Source: Dermabacter sp. (GTDB lineage Bacteria; Actinomycetota; Actinomycetes; Actinomycetales; Dermabacteraceae). Taken from it: DNA of 64,000 nucleotides. How positions within the stretch are numbered: position 1 is the stretch's first letter; the number at the start of each line of letters is the position of its first letter. The notes under the pieces were generated by a model. That model searched no databases, was not told the origin of the DNA, and worked only from the letters and a program-made list of their open reading frames with translations. Below, piece by piece: positions 15,545 through 24,242 of this stretch. A program made the translations under genes and the position numbers. The stretch covers positions 124,001 through 188,000 of the forward strand of contig JAUNTX010000005.1 in NCBI GenBank assembly GCA_030538475.1. Direction: 5' to 3'.

Positions 15545-16339
15545 ATGTGCGGCAGGTTCGCCTTCTTTCAGGAGATCGAGCCGCTGATCGATGACCTCGA
15601 TGCGGTGGATCTGACCCCGGGTGCGTTTCAGGCACGCTTCAATATTCCGCCGACCACCCCGATCTACGTGGTTACAGAGGGTGTCGAGCGCGACAGCGGT
15701 GAGCTCGTGCGCGCGCTGCGAGTGGCCCGCTGGGGGCTACTGCCGCCGTTTGCGAAGGATCTTGCCGCCTCGCAGCGGACCTTCAATGCCCGCCGGGAAG
15801 CCCTTATCGACAAGCCCAGCTTTCGAGGCTCGCTCAAGAAGTATCGGGCGATCATTCCCATGAGCGGCTACTACGAGTGGCGCACTCCCCCACCACCCTC
15901 CGGCTCTGCATCCGCCGCGGGCAGGGCCGCGAAGCAGCCGTACTTCATCCGGGACACCTCCGGGGCACCGCTGTACGGGGCCGCGCTCGTGAGCTGGTGG
16001 AAGGGACCGGGCGCGCACGACGGGCCCGCCGCGTCGACCGACGGGGCGTGGCTGCTGAGCGCCACGCTCATCACGAAGGCCGCCGAGGGGCACCTCGCGG
16101 ACATCCACGACCGGATGCCGGTGTTCCTCGATACCGACGGGGCGAAGCACTGGCTGGACGTGGATGCGTTCACGAGCGGCGCCGAGGCGCACGCGTGGAT
16201 CGGGACCGACGAGTCCCAGCTGGGCGCCGAGCGCCTCGAGGCCTACCCCGTGGACCGGGCGGTGGGCCGGGTGGGTCTGGACGGGGAAGAGCTCATCCGA
16301 CGGGTGGAGCCCTCAGCGACGAATCCACCCGAGGGGTGA
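15545..16339 (+). CDS. SOS response-associated peptidase (SRAP, YedK/HMCES family)
   Basis: A 264-residue SRAP protein that covalently traps abasic sites in single-stranded DNA. Cys2 becomes N-terminal after Met removal and forms the thiazolidine link. The other conserved active-site residues are visible: Asn81 (TFNARRE), Glu111 (SGYYEWR) and His188 (IHDRMP). Length is slightly above the family norm because of a low-complexity insert at about 114-128. Starts two bases after yihY, so probably cotranscribed. Confidence 0.94.
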   Translation: MCGRFAFFQEIEPLIDDLDAVDLTPGAFQARFNIPPTTPIYVVTEGVERDSGELVRALRVARWGLLPPFAKDLAASQRTFNARREALIDKPSFRGSLKKYRAIIPMSGYYEWRTPPPPSGSASAAGRAAKQPYFIRDTSGAPLYGAALVSWWKGPGAHDGPAASTDGAWLLSATLITKAAEGHLADIHDRMPVFLDTDGAKHWLDVDAFTSGAEAHAWIGTDESQLGAERLEAYPVDRAVGRVGLDGEELIRRVEPSATNPPEG

Positions 16340-16373
16340 CGCCGCCCCGATGCCGCCCCGCTAGGCTCGATCC

Positions 16374-17681
16374 ATGAGCACGACCCCCACCGCCCGGCCC
16401 GCTCGCCGGGGCTTCGACCTCTTCGAATGGCTGACGGACCACGAGGCCATCGTCGATGCCGTCGCCGCTGCTTTCGCCGCGATCGGCGTGCTGTTCATCA
16501 TGGTGGCCTCCGGCAGCGGGGTGGGCGAATCGTGGGTGTGGTGGACCCTCGCCATGACCGCCACCGCCGCTTTCGTGCGCACGCACACCGAGGTGGCCAC
16601 GCTCGTCATGGCGATCCTCGCCCTCGCGCACTTCGCGACCGGCAGCTTTCCCCTCCTGCTCGGCGACGGCTTCATCTTCTACGCCCTCTACGTGAGCGTG
16701 ATCCGCGCCCGCCCGTTCGCGCTCCGCCTCGCGGTCGCGGCCGCCATCGGCGGCGGTTTCCTCGTGGCGCTGTACGCCGGGATGCAGACCATGGGAACGT
16801 ACGGCAACGGCGTCCTCCAGGGCCTTGCCATCACCGCCATCATCTTCACGATCTCGAGCATCGTGGTCCTCGCCGTGTGGGCGCTCGGGCGCTATCAGCG
16901 GGTCAAGGTGGTGCAGCTGCGGCTCGCACGCGAGCGGGCTTCGCAGGCCGAACGCGAGCGCGAACAGTTGGCGCAGCTCGCGGTGGCGGCGGAACGCTCG
17001 CGCATCGCTCGCGAAATGCACGACGTGGTCGCGCACTCCCTGAGCGTCATCATCGCCCAGGCCGACGGCGGCCAATATGTTGCCACCACGAAGCCCGAGC
17101 AGGCCGTCGAGGTGCTCTCGACCATCTCGCAGACGGGCCGCGGCGCCCTCACGGACATGCGGCGCCTGCTCGGGGTCCTGCGCAACGAGGACGGCGGCGA
17201 GCGCGCCCCGCAGCCGGGCCTCGCCCAGATTCCCGCCCTGTGCGACACCTACCGTTCCTCGGGGCTCACCGTGGATCTCGACATCGCGAGCGCCGCCGCG
17301 CCGCGCTCGCCCGTCATCGACCTCACGATCTTCCGGATCGTCCAAGAGTCCCTCACCAACGTCATCAAGCACGCGGGCACGTCGGCGCGCGCGAGCGTGC
17401 AGATCACGCACGGCACCCACGAATGGGCCGTCAGCGTCGTCAACACCGCCCCCGCGGCCGGGCCCGTGCGCGACCCGCTCCCGTCGGCCGGTCAGGGCTT
17501 GCGCGGGATGCGCGAGCGCCTGCGCGGCACCGGCGGGTCGCTCAGCGCGAGCCCCACGGCCGACGGCGGCTTCGCCGTCCACGCTACGATTCATGACAGC
17601 GAGGCCCCGCCGCCGTCGCGGCCCGGCCTTGTTCCCGGTCGCCTCGCCCCCTCGCCTCCCACCGCAAAGGACACGCCGTGA
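16374..17681 (+). CDS. NarL-type sensor histidine kinase
   Basis: A 435-residue membrane kinase. Four to five hydrophobic helices lie in the first 175 residues, then a short coiled segment and a HisKA_3 dimerisation domain with the phosphoacceptor His near 216 (REMHDVVAHSLSV). The HATPase domain has NVIKHAG and GQGLRGMRERLRG. No extracellular sensor domain is seen, so the membrane part may itself sense envelope stress or a lipid-active compound. The response regulator overlaps its stop by four bases (GTGA), giving an obvious pair. Confidence 0.93.
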   Translation: MSTTPTARPARRGFDLFEWLTDHEAIVDAVAAAFAAIGVLFIMVASGSGVGESWVWWTLAMTATAAFVRTHTEVATLVMAILALAHFATGSFPLLLGDGFIFYALYVSVIRARPFALRLAVAAAIGGGFLVALYAGMQTMGTYGNGVLQGLAITAIIFTISSIVVLAVWALGRYQRVKVVQLRLARERASQAEREREQLAQLAVAAERSRIAREMHDVVAHSLSVIIAQADGGQYVATTKPEQAVEVLSTISQTGRGALTDMRRLLGVLRNEDGGERAPQPGLAQIPALCDTYRSSGLTVDLDIASAAAPRSPVIDLTIFRIVQESLTNVIKHAGTSARASVQITHGTHEWAVSVVNTAPAAGPVRDPLPSAGQGLRGMRERLRGTGGSLSASPTADGGFAVHATIHDSEAPPPSRPGLVPGRLAPSPPTAKDTP

Positions 17682-18370
17682 GCACCACCGATATGCCCGT
17701 CATGAGCATCGCCCTCGTGGACGATCAGCCGCTCGTGCGGGCCGGTTTTGCCATGGTCATCAACGCCCAGGACGACATGCGGGTGGCTTTCGAGGCCTCG
17801 AGCGGTCTCGAAGCGATCCGCGGCCTGCGCGCCCACCGGGTCGACGTCATGATCATGGACGTGCGCATGCCCGAGCTTGACGGGATCGCCGCGACCGAAC
17901 GCATCGTGCGCGACGGCGGCACGAACGCCCCGAAGATCGTCATGCTCACCACGTTCGACCTCGACGAATACGTGGGCGATGCGATCCGGGCGGGCGCGAG
18001 CGGCTTCCTGCTCAAGGACGCGCAGCCGGAAGAGCTCCTGAGCGCCATCCGCACCGTGCATCGCGGCGATGCCGTCATCGCACCGTCGGCCACCAAGCGG
18101 CTGCTCGGCACCATCGCCGCCCTGCCCAGCCAGGGCGGGGCCGACACGAGCCGCCTGGACGCCCTCACCGACCGCGAGCGCGAAGTCCTCGTGCACATGG
18201 CGCACGGGCTCTCCAATCAGGAGATCGCCGCCGCCCTGTTCCTCGCGGAGGCGACGGTCAAGACGCACGTGGGGAGGGTTCTCGCGAAGATCGAGGCGCG
18301 CGACCGTGTGCAGGCGGTCATCGTGGCGTTTGAGACGGGGCTCGTGACGCCGGGGGCCGACGAGCACTGA
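17678..18370 (+). CDS. LuxR/NarL-family response regulator
   Basis: A 230-residue regulator. The receiver has the acidic pair DD at 15-16 and phosphoacceptor Asp61 (VMIMDVRMPELDG), then Thr in MLTTFD and Lys in FLLKDA. The C-terminal GerE-type HTH reads LTDREREVLVHMAHGLSNQE followed by ATVKTHVGRVLAKI. All phosphorylation residues are present, unlike the MtrA-like protein at 31894. It is the partner of the kinase encoded immediately upstream; target genes are unknown. Confidence 0.94.
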   Translation: MSTTDMPVMSIALVDDQPLVRAGFAMVINAQDDMRVAFEASSGLEAIRGLRAHRVDVMIMDVRMPELDGIAATERIVRDGGTNAPKIVMLTTFDLDEYVGDAIRAGASGFLLKDAQPEELLSAIRTVHRGDAVIAPSATKRLLGTIAALPSQGGADTSRLDALTDREREVLVHMAHGLSNQEIAAALFLAEATVKTHVGRVLAKIEARDRVQAVIVAFETGLVTPGADEH

Positions 18371-18433
18371 CCCCGGTAGGGATGAGCACTCACGCCGGGC
18401 GGATGAGCGCCGACGCCGACGGGGCCGGGGCGC

Positions 18434-18847
18434 TCAGTCCTCGATGAGGTGCTCGCGCACGGGCCTGTTCTCGGGGCGCAGTAGCAGCACGAACAGGGCG
18501 ATGGCCATGCCGAGGGCGAAGAAGCCCGCGGGTAGGAGGCCGCCGCGCAGGAGCGAGGCGCCGACGAGGGCCTGGAACAGCTGCCAGGTGATGCCGAAGC
18601 TCACGCCGAACCGGCCGAAGCCCCAGAGGGAGCGGGCGGCGAGGACGAGGGCGAGCGCAAAGATCGCGAGGAACGCGCCGATGCCGAGGCCGAGCCCCTG
18701 CACGCTCGGCGCGGTGTCGGCGAGGCTCGTCATCGCGTACACGGCCGCGGCGGCCAGGGCGAGGGCTTCGACGAGCAGGAGCACGCACGTGACAAGGCGC
18801 AAGCGGTGGCGTTCGGTGGCGCCACGGGGCGACGGAGCTGAGGTCAT
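18434..18847 (-). CDS. Small four-helix membrane protein, function unknown
   Basis: A 137-residue protein from the ATG at 18847, which opens with a short polar leader. Four hydrophobic segments are visible (about 18-40, 50-72, 77-100 and 105-125), and the tail is short and charged (RPENRPVREHLIED). No catalytic motif is seen. Similar small integral membrane proteins are frequent in actinobacteria without known function. A longer frame from 19048 would overlap the whiB1 upstream region and is not conserved in character. It converges with the response regulator. Confidence 0.7.
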   Translation of the reverse strand: MTSAPSPRGATERHRLRLVTCVLLLVEALALAAAAVYAMTSLADTAPSVQGLGLGIGAFLAIFALALVLAARSLWGFGRFGVSFGITWQLFQALVGASLLRGGLLPAGFFALGMAIALFVLLLRPENRPVREHLIED

Positions 18848-19098
18848 GGCCCTCAGATTACCGCCCGGGCGCGCGGGGCCGTCCGGCACGGCGGCGGGGC
18901 CGTGTGGGAAGACCCACGCAATGCGCCGCCCAAACTCCTTGTTCTGGGGCCGTGGGGCGGGAAGAATACTGGGGTATACCGCATGGCGAGCCTCCAGATT
19001 CGCCGGCGATTCATGCCACTGCTGGGGCCTTCGGGCCACTGACACCACCGAACACTCGCCACGGCGCGTGCTCGGTGCACCGGAAAGAGAGAGTGACG

Positions 19099-19347
19099 AT
19101 GGATTGGCGCCACCGCGCTGCGTGCCTCACGGAAGATCCCGAGCTGTTTTTCCCGATTGGGAACACGGGCCCGGCGATCACCCAGATTCAAGAGGCCAAG
19201 GCTGTGTGCCAACGTTGTGAGGTCATGAATATATGCCTCAAGTTTGCCCTGGAATCCGGTCAGGACTCCGGGGTGTGGGGCGGTCTTTCCGAAGACGAAC
19301 GCCGTTCGCTCAAGCGCCGCACGGCGCGTGCGCGACGCGTCGGTTAA
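19099..19347 (+). CDS. whiB1: WhiB1-type iron-sulfur transcription factor
   Basis: An 82-residue WhiB protein. Four cysteines at 9, 37, 40 and 46 bind a [4Fe-4S] cluster; the spacing equals Mycobacterium tuberculosis WhiB1. The beta-turn GVWGG and the basic AT-hook-like tail LKRRTARARRVG follow. The opening MDWRHRAACLTEDPELFFP is near-identical in pattern to WhiB1, which binds the principal sigma factor and responds to nitric oxide. The start at 19099 has a GAAAGAGAGAG purine stretch upstream. The 251-bp upstream gap contains no gene and probably carries its promoter. Confidence 0.95.
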   Translation: MDWRHRAACLTEDPELFFPIGNTGPAITQIQEAKAVCQRCEVMNICLKFALESGQDSGVWGGLSEDERRSLKRRTARARRVG

Positions 19348-19425
19348 GGATTCCCGACTCGCAGGTCCCGCCGCCGCGGCCATCCCGCCGCATGCCCGGC
19401 ATCGACCCTGCACTGTGCACGGCCC

Positions 19426-19458
19426 CGTGGCCCTCCACCTCTCAGGTGTGGGGCCACG
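19426..19458. terminator. Hairpin between whiB1 and the PdtaS-like kinase gene
   Basis: Outer arms CGTGGCCC (19426-19433) and GGGCCACG (19451-19458) pair fully, with an inner CACCT/AGGTG stem (19436-19440 with 19444-19448). It lies between convergent genes and could end both transcripts. There is no T-run. Confidence 0.55.
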
Positions 19459-19545
19459 CGGCATTTAACGGGCACTCACGGCTCATGGCCACTCACGTCT
19501 CATGGCCATTCGCGGCCGCGCCCGCGAGAGCCGTCCCTCGGGGCC

Positions 19546-21057
19546 TCAGCGCGTGATCGGGTCCAGGTAGACGTCAATCGTGGCGCGCGTGCCGCCGTCG
19601 GGCCGTGCCTGCCACGAGAGCACTCCCCCGAGCTCGCCCTGGACGAGCGTCGTCGCGATGTTGGTGCCGAGCCCTTCGGGGGGACCGTCGAGCCCCACGC
19701 CGTCGTCATCGATGTGGATGACGAGGTGCGAGCCGGTGCGCTCGCTCGTGATCTCCAGGGTGCCGCCCGTGGTGGCGAGCCCGTGCTCGACCGCGTTCGT
19801 GGCCAGTTCGGTGAGCACGAGGGCCAGCGGCGTGGCTTCTTCGGCGCGCACCACTCCCACCCTGCCGTGCTTCTTCGTCTGCACCACCACCTGGCCGGCC
19901 ACGGCGGTCGATTCGCTCGCGCCGCTGCGCACACTCGCGGAGGCGGCATCGACCGCGAGGCGGAGGCAGCGCTCGATCACCTCGTCGAAGAACACGGTTT
20001 CCTCGCTGCCCTGCAGCAACGACTCGTGCACGAGGGCGATGGTGGCGACCCGCCGCTGGGCCTCCATGAGGGCCTCGCGCGCCTCCGGGGAGCTGAGCCG
20101 ACGGGACTGGAGGCGCAAGAGTGCGGCTACCGTCTGCAGGTTGTTCTTCACCCGGTGGTGCACCTCGCGGATCGTCGCGTCTTTCGTCATCAGTTCCTTC
20201 TCGCGCCTGCGCACCTCCGTCACGTCACGCACGAGAACGATCGCGCCGACGCGCCGCCCTTCGCGCGTGAGGGGAAGAGCGCGCAGGGAGAGCGTGCCGC
20301 CGCGCGCCTGCATGTCGGCCCGCCAGGCCGCGCGGCCCGTGAGCACGAGCGGCAGGGACTCATCCACGGGCACGCGCGATTGCAGATCGGCCGTCGTGAT
20401 TTCCGCGAGCGAGCGGCCCACCATGTCGCCATCCACGCCGAAGCGGTGAAAGGCCGACAGGGCGTTCGGGGAGGCCCACTGCACGATCCCCTCGGCATCG
20501 AGGGAGACCGTGCCATCGATAACTCGGGGCGCGCCGCGCCGCGGCGGCACCGGCGCCCCCTCGATGGGGAACGCGCCTTCCGTCATCATTTCCAGCAGGC
20601 TCCGGCCCAGGCGGGTCAGCTCCCGCTCCGCGGGCGTGCCAAAATCCAGCGGCGGCGCCGTGAACGACTCCGCCGTGAGCATCCCCAGCACTCGCCCTTC
20701 GTGACGCACGGGGATGAACTGCACGAACGCCGGGCGCGACTCGCGCTCGACGGTCCAGGTCTGCGTGATGTCTTCGCGGCCCTCGCGTGCCTCCTGCAGG
20801 GCGTCGTGAAACTCCGGCCACTCCTCTCGGGCATAGGCGGTGCCGATGGGGTCCTCGTAGTAGACCGTCTCGCCATTACCGGGGCGGCAGTGAGCCACCG
20901 CATCCAGCCGCCCCCCGCGCGGCACCCACAGCACCAGGTCGGCCCGCAACAGATCCGCGACCACCTGCCAATCCCCGAGCAGCAGCTGGAGCCATTCGGT
21001 GCCGGGCTCTCCGCCGCTGTCGTCGGTCGCAAAAAGGGTATGCAGAGTCGTTGCCAT
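19546..21057 (-). CDS. PdtaS-like sensor histidine kinase
   Basis: A 503-residue soluble kinase. It has an N-terminal GAF-like domain (about 10-150), a PAS domain (about 175-285), then a HisKA_2/HWE-type core with the phosphoacceptor region REVHHRVKNNLQTVAALLRL and a HATPase domain containing VLTELATNAVEHGL and DDDGVGLDG. This layout matches PdtaS of mycobacteria, which signals to the RNA-binding antiterminator PdtaR; no PdtaR gene lies in this window. There are no membrane helices. Confidence 0.9.
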   Translation of the reverse strand: MATTLHTLFATDDSGGEPGTEWLQLLLGDWQVVADLLRADLVLWVPRGGRLDAVAHCRPGNGETVYYEDPIGTAYAREEWPEFHDALQEAREGREDITQTWTVERESRPAFVQFIPVRHEGRVLGMLTAESFTAPPLDFGTPAERELTRLGRSLLEMMTEGAFPIEGAPVPPRRGAPRVIDGTVSLDAEGIVQWASPNALSAFHRFGVDGDMVGRSLAEITTADLQSRVPVDESLPLVLTGRAAWRADMQARGGTLSLRALPLTREGRRVGAIVLVRDVTEVRRREKELMTKDATIREVHHRVKNNLQTVAALLRLQSRRLSSPEAREALMEAQRRVATIALVHESLLQGSEETVFFDEVIERCLRLAVDAASASVRSGASESTAVAGQVVVQTKKHGRVGVVRAEEATPLALVLTELATNAVEHGLATTGGTLEITSERTGSHLVIHIDDDGVGLDGPPEGLGTNIATTLVQGELGGVLSWQARPDGGTRATIDVYLDPITR

Positions 21058-21112
21058 AGGGTTGAGCCTACCTACCCCGAGCCCGAACGCTCACTTCTCG
21101 AAGGCGGATCCC

Positions 21113-21616
21113 TTGCTCACTCTCACCACCACACTGACCTATGCCGCCCCGGCCGCTGAGGTGGCCGCCCTGTACGCCGATCCGAGCTACGCACACGAGC
21201 GCGCCGCCGCGTTCGGCGCCACCGTGCAGGAGACCTCGGTGCAGGGCACGCCGGAGGACGGTTTCACGGTCACGACCCTCATGTCGGCGTCCACGGAGGC
21301 GCTCAGCCCCAAGCTGCGCCGCTTCGCGGGCGCGTCCGTCACGGTGACCGACACCCAGGCATGGACGCCGGTGGGCGATGGCAGCTACCGCGGAACGATC
21401 TCGATGGCCACCAAGGGCGTGCCCGCGAGCCTCGAGGGCACCTTTACGCTCACGGACACCGCCGACGGCTCCCGCATGAGCATCGACGCCACCCTCACCG
21501 TCGCGATCCCGTTCGTGGGCTCCGCCATCGAGAAGACGGCCGAAAAGCACGTCAGCACTGCCCTGAAGACCGAGGAGCAGGCGTCCACATCGGCCCTCGC
21601 GAAGCGTCGCGGCTGA
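21113..21616 (+). CDS. DUF2505-family protein
   Basis: A 167-residue protein with a START/SRPBCC-like look: an opening LTTTLTYAAPAAEVAALYADPSY strand-helix, central strands, and an end segment with IPFVGSAIEKTAEKHV. This is characteristic of actinobacterial DUF2505 proteins, probably small hydrophobic-ligand binders, function not known. The start is set to TTG at 21113 with AAGG upstream, because the conserved fold begins there; the frame extends to 20999 but that part overlaps the divergent kinase gene. Only 55 bp separate the two divergent genes. Confidence 0.8.
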   Translation: MLTLTTTLTYAAPAAEVAALYADPSYAHERAAAFGATVQETSVQGTPEDGFTVTTLMSASTEALSPKLRRFAGASVTVTDTQAWTPVGDGSYRGTISMATKGVPASLEGTFTLTDTADGSRMSIDATLTVAIPFVGSAIEKTAEKHVSTALKTEEQASTSALAKRRG

Positions 21617-21644
21617 GCCCGGCCGGCGCGGTTGTCGCAGTCTC

Positions 21645-22091
21645 CTAGCGAGCCGTGTTGTCGGCCGCGCATGCCCACGCGTCGGCCTCTTCGCTCGCAT
21701 CGAACCAGAGCACCTCGGGCGCCCACTCGTCGGCCAGAAGCTCCGGGGCGCTCGACTCACTCACGAGCCACGCGGCCGGTTTCGCAGCGAAGGCCTTGGT
21801 GAGCTGGTGCGCGTACTCCCCCACCTCATCGGCAGGTAGATCGGCCGCGGCGAGGGCGGTGTCCGGCACATCGATCGCCACGCACACGAGGCGGCCCTGC
21901 GCACCGGGAGCCTGGGCGGCCACCAGCAGGCACTGAACGAGGGCCTCGAACTCGCGCTCTTCCACCTCATCGTTGCTGCGCCCCGCACGCTGGCGGGCAT
22001 CAACGCCCCACACGAGGCTTCCGGCGTCCACGTTCACGAGGCCGCGTGGGGCGTCGCCGCGTTCAGAGTGCTGCACCCGGTATGCGCGCAT
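21645..22091 (-). CDS. Conserved actinobacterial protein of unknown function (DUF6912-like)
   Basis: A 148-residue protein from the ATG at 22091 with AAGGAC upstream. The pattern of an N-terminal MRAYRVQHSERG strand, EEREFEALVQCLLVAAQ helix, RLVCVAIDVPDT strand, and a C-terminal acidic VLWFDASEEADAW resembles DUF6912 proteins found near ssd/tad loci. No membrane segment or catalytic motif is seen. It lies just downstream of the CpaE/Ssd-like gene on the same strand, 139 bp away. Confidence 0.65.
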   Translation of the reverse strand: MRAYRVQHSERGDAPRGLVNVDAGSLVWGVDARQRAGRSNDEVEEREFEALVQCLLVAAQAPGAQGRLVCVAIDVPDTALAAADLPADEVGEYAHQLTKAFAAKPAAWLVSESSAPELLADEWAPEVLWFDASEEADAWACAADNTAR

Positions 22092-22230
22092 GAGGGCCGT
22101 CCTTTCGCGCCGCGCCACTCGCGGCAGGACCATGCTATGCCAGGGCCGCCCCCGCGCTCGGCCACCCTCTTGTCTTGCTCTGCCACGTTCGCGCTACGCC
22201 GGGGCTTTCGTGCTACGCGAGATCCTTGCG

Positions 22231-23412
22231 CTACGCGAGGCGCGGGCCGAGCCAGCTTTCGCTGATCCGCTGGAGGGCCCGCCGCACCTCGGATCCTGCC
22301 GCGGCCTCGGCGAGCATCGCCCCGTCCCATAGGGCACGGTTCACCGTGGTGGTCTCGAGCGGGATGCTCAGCAGATCATCGAACTGCACGCGCGAACGCA
22401 GCGAGGCCTCCACACGAGAGAGCGACACGGTGGCATCCATCCGATTGAGCACCACGCTGAGCGGGGCCGCGCTAACCTCGCGCAGCCGTTCGGCCTCGCG
22501 AATGAAGCGAGTCATGCTCACGGGGTCGGCGCTCACCACGGCGAGGATCTGCGAGGAGTTCTCGAGGCACGTCAGGGCTGCCGATGTGCGCCCTGCCCCC
22601 GTGAACTCCGCCGCGGGGTCCTCTTCGAGGGACGCGGACACATCGACGATGACGGCATCGGCGATCTGGCGGGACACCTGCAGCACCTGGGCGAGGGCGC
22701 TCGGATGGACTTCGGCCCACCTCGAGGCCACGCCGATCCCGCTGAGCACCCGCATCTTCTCGCTCACGTAGGGGGTGAGGGCGCCGAGCGAGGCCGGGGT
22801 GAGCGTGCCCTTGAGGCTCGCGCGGCACGCCGCCACGATGCCCGGGCTTTCATCCAAAATGCCGAGGACCTGGGAGACGCACGGGCCCGTCGTGTCGGCA
22901 TCCACGAGGAGGGTCTGGACCCCGCCCACCGCAGCCTCGTACGCGAGTTCGGTGGCCACGAACGTGCGGCCGGGAGCGCCCGTCGGCCCCCACACGGTGA
23001 TAAGCGGGCACTGCTGGAGCGCGGCCTCCGGCTCTTCCCAGGCCGACATCGGCGTTTCCTGCGCGATCGCGACGGCTTCGATCAGCACGGCATAGACCTG
23101 ATCGACATCGGCCGCGCCCGAGAGTTCGTGCACGATCCCCACATCGGCGGGCACCTGTCGCGAATACTCATTCACGAGCGCGATCACCGCGGTGCCCTGG
23201 GTGAGGATCGTGTGGACCGCCGAACGGTCCAGGCCGTCGAGGTCCACGTCGACGATCACGACATCGCCGAGCCCGGAGGTGGCCGCGCCGAGCAGTTCGG
23301 GAACGTCCACGCACCTGCGCACCACGCGCACCTGCTGGGCGAGGTCGGTACTCATGGCCCCCACGAGCCGCACCTCGTCGGCCCCCGAGGCGCACAGCAC
23401 AACATCGATCAC
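22231..23412 (-). CDS. CpaE/Ssd-like P-loop protein of the Tad system
   Basis: A 393-residue protein with an N-terminal receiver-like domain (about 1-120, with VVIVDVDLDGLD) and a C-terminal MinD/ParA-type domain. The nucleotide-binding loop reads WGPTGAPGRTF (about 144-154). It keeps Gly-Gly-Arg-Thr spacing but has no lysine, so nucleotide binding may be weak or changed. DADTTG and VIVDVSAS correspond to later Walker-type strands. CpaE/TadZ proteins place the pilus machine at the pole, and actinobacterial Ssd is linked to septum-site control. Start overlaps the CpaB-like stop by four bases. tadA is 10 kb away. Confidence 0.85.
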   Translation of the reverse strand: MIDVVLCASGADEVRLVGAMSTDLAQQVRVVRRCVDVPELLGAATSGLGDVVIVDVDLDGLDRSAVHTILTQGTAVIALVNEYSRQVPADVGIVHELSGAADVDQVYAVLIEAVAIAQETPMSAWEEPEAALQQCPLITVWGPTGAPGRTFVATELAYEAAVGGVQTLLVDADTTGPCVSQVLGILDESPGIVAACRASLKGTLTPASLGALTPYVSEKMRVLSGIGVASRWAEVHPSALAQVLQVSRQIADAVIVDVSASLEEDPAAEFTGAGRTSAALTCLENSSQILAVVSADPVSMTRFIREAERLREVSAAPLSVVLNRMDATVSLSRVEASLRSRVQFDDLLSIPLETTTVNRALWDGAMLAEAAAGSEVRRALQRISESWLGPRLA

Positions 23413-24044
23413 GGGAACACCTCGAATTGCCCGGGAACTTCGATGACGTACAGCGGATCGCCCGCACTGGTCGCGGAGATTACTTCCGACACGGCCTCCG
23501 AGGGTACGAGCACTTCGACGCGCGCCCCCTGCATGCCGAGCCCGCCGCCCTTGACGACGGCGCGGACCGTGGCCTGCTCCACCACCGCGCGCGGGCCGAA
23601 ATCGTCATCCGCGCCCGCGCGCCACAGTTCCACCGTGGCGCCCGGAACGAGCGAGGCGGCCAGAGAATCATCGAGAGGCACGCTCACGGGCCGAAGAGCT
23701 GATTCTTCGGTCTGACCCACCGCCGACTTCGCCAGAAACTCGCCCTCGCCGATGCGGCGGGAGGCCAGCGCGCCATCGTTGATCTGCGAGGCATCGGCGA
23801 CGTAGGCGTCCGTGGCATCGCCAATGCGCACCTCGGTGACGGCGAAATCCGAGGCCCTGAGCACGTCGCCCTCGGCGATGTCGGTCGTGGCCACGAGGAC
23901 CGGCGTGGTGGCGGAAATCGCCGTGAAGGCGAGAGCGCCGATGATCATGCTGCCAATCACGAGGGCGATGCCCGCGATGAGACGCGGATCCTTGCGCGGA
24001 TTGCGGCGCGCGCGGCGCACGGTCGTGGCGGTTTCGCCCATCAT
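23409..24044 (-). CDS. CpaB/RcpC-like SAF-domain protein
   Basis: A 211-residue membrane-anchored protein. A basic leader precedes one transmembrane helix (about 23-46), then a SAF domain beginning VLVATTDIAEGDVLRASD and a C-terminal RcpC-type barrel. CpaB/RcpC proteins couple the secretin or wall part of Tad pili to the inner-membrane machine; in monoderms they probably sit at the wall. The start is ATG at 24044 (next ATG at 24041 possible); a GGGGAAGGGG stretch is immediately upstream. The divergent HTH gene shares its promoter region. Confidence 0.8.
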   Translation of the reverse strand: MMGETATTVRRARRNPRKDPRLIAGIALVIGSMIIGALAFTAISATTPVLVATTDIAEGDVLRASDFAVTEVRIGDATDAYVADASQINDGALASRRIGEGEFLAKSAVGQTEESALRPVSVPLDDSLAASLVPGATVELWRAGADDDFGPRAVVEQATVRAVVKGGGLGMQGARVEVLVPSEAVSEVISATSAGDPLYVIEVPGQFEVFP

Positions 24045-24139
24045 GTCCCCTTCCCCGGTGCCTCGCGGGCACCCCTTCACTGTTGCCCTACATACAGTAA
24101 CGGTCATTGTCATTCGATAACGGGCACTTGGGCGGGGCC

Positions 24140-24166
24140 GTGGATAACCTCGTGCGGGTTATCCAC
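24140..24166. promoter_or_regulatory. Perfect GTGGATAACC palindrome between cpaB-like and HTH genes
   Basis: GTGGATAACC (24140-24149) and GGTTATCCAC (24157-24166) form an exact 10-bp inverted repeat with a 7-bp spacer. The right arm contains a perfect TTATCCACA (24159-24167); the left arm is one base from it. It lies 96 bp before the cpaB-like start and 77 bp before the HTH start. The geometry suits a dimeric repressor such as the adjacent HTH protein, or paired DnaA boxes. Sequence seen; function inferred. Confidence 0.65.
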
Positions 24167-24242
24167 AATCTCTCGCGTCGCGCGGGTCCGGGCGCGGGCC
24201 CGTGAGAGCATGGGGGCGTCCATCCCACCGCGAAGGAGAGTC

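Noticed and set aside
6620..24167. TTATCCACA boxes as an origin of replication
   Set aside because: The boxes are isolated, many kilobases apart, and there is no dnaA, dnaN or A+T-rich unwinding region in the window.
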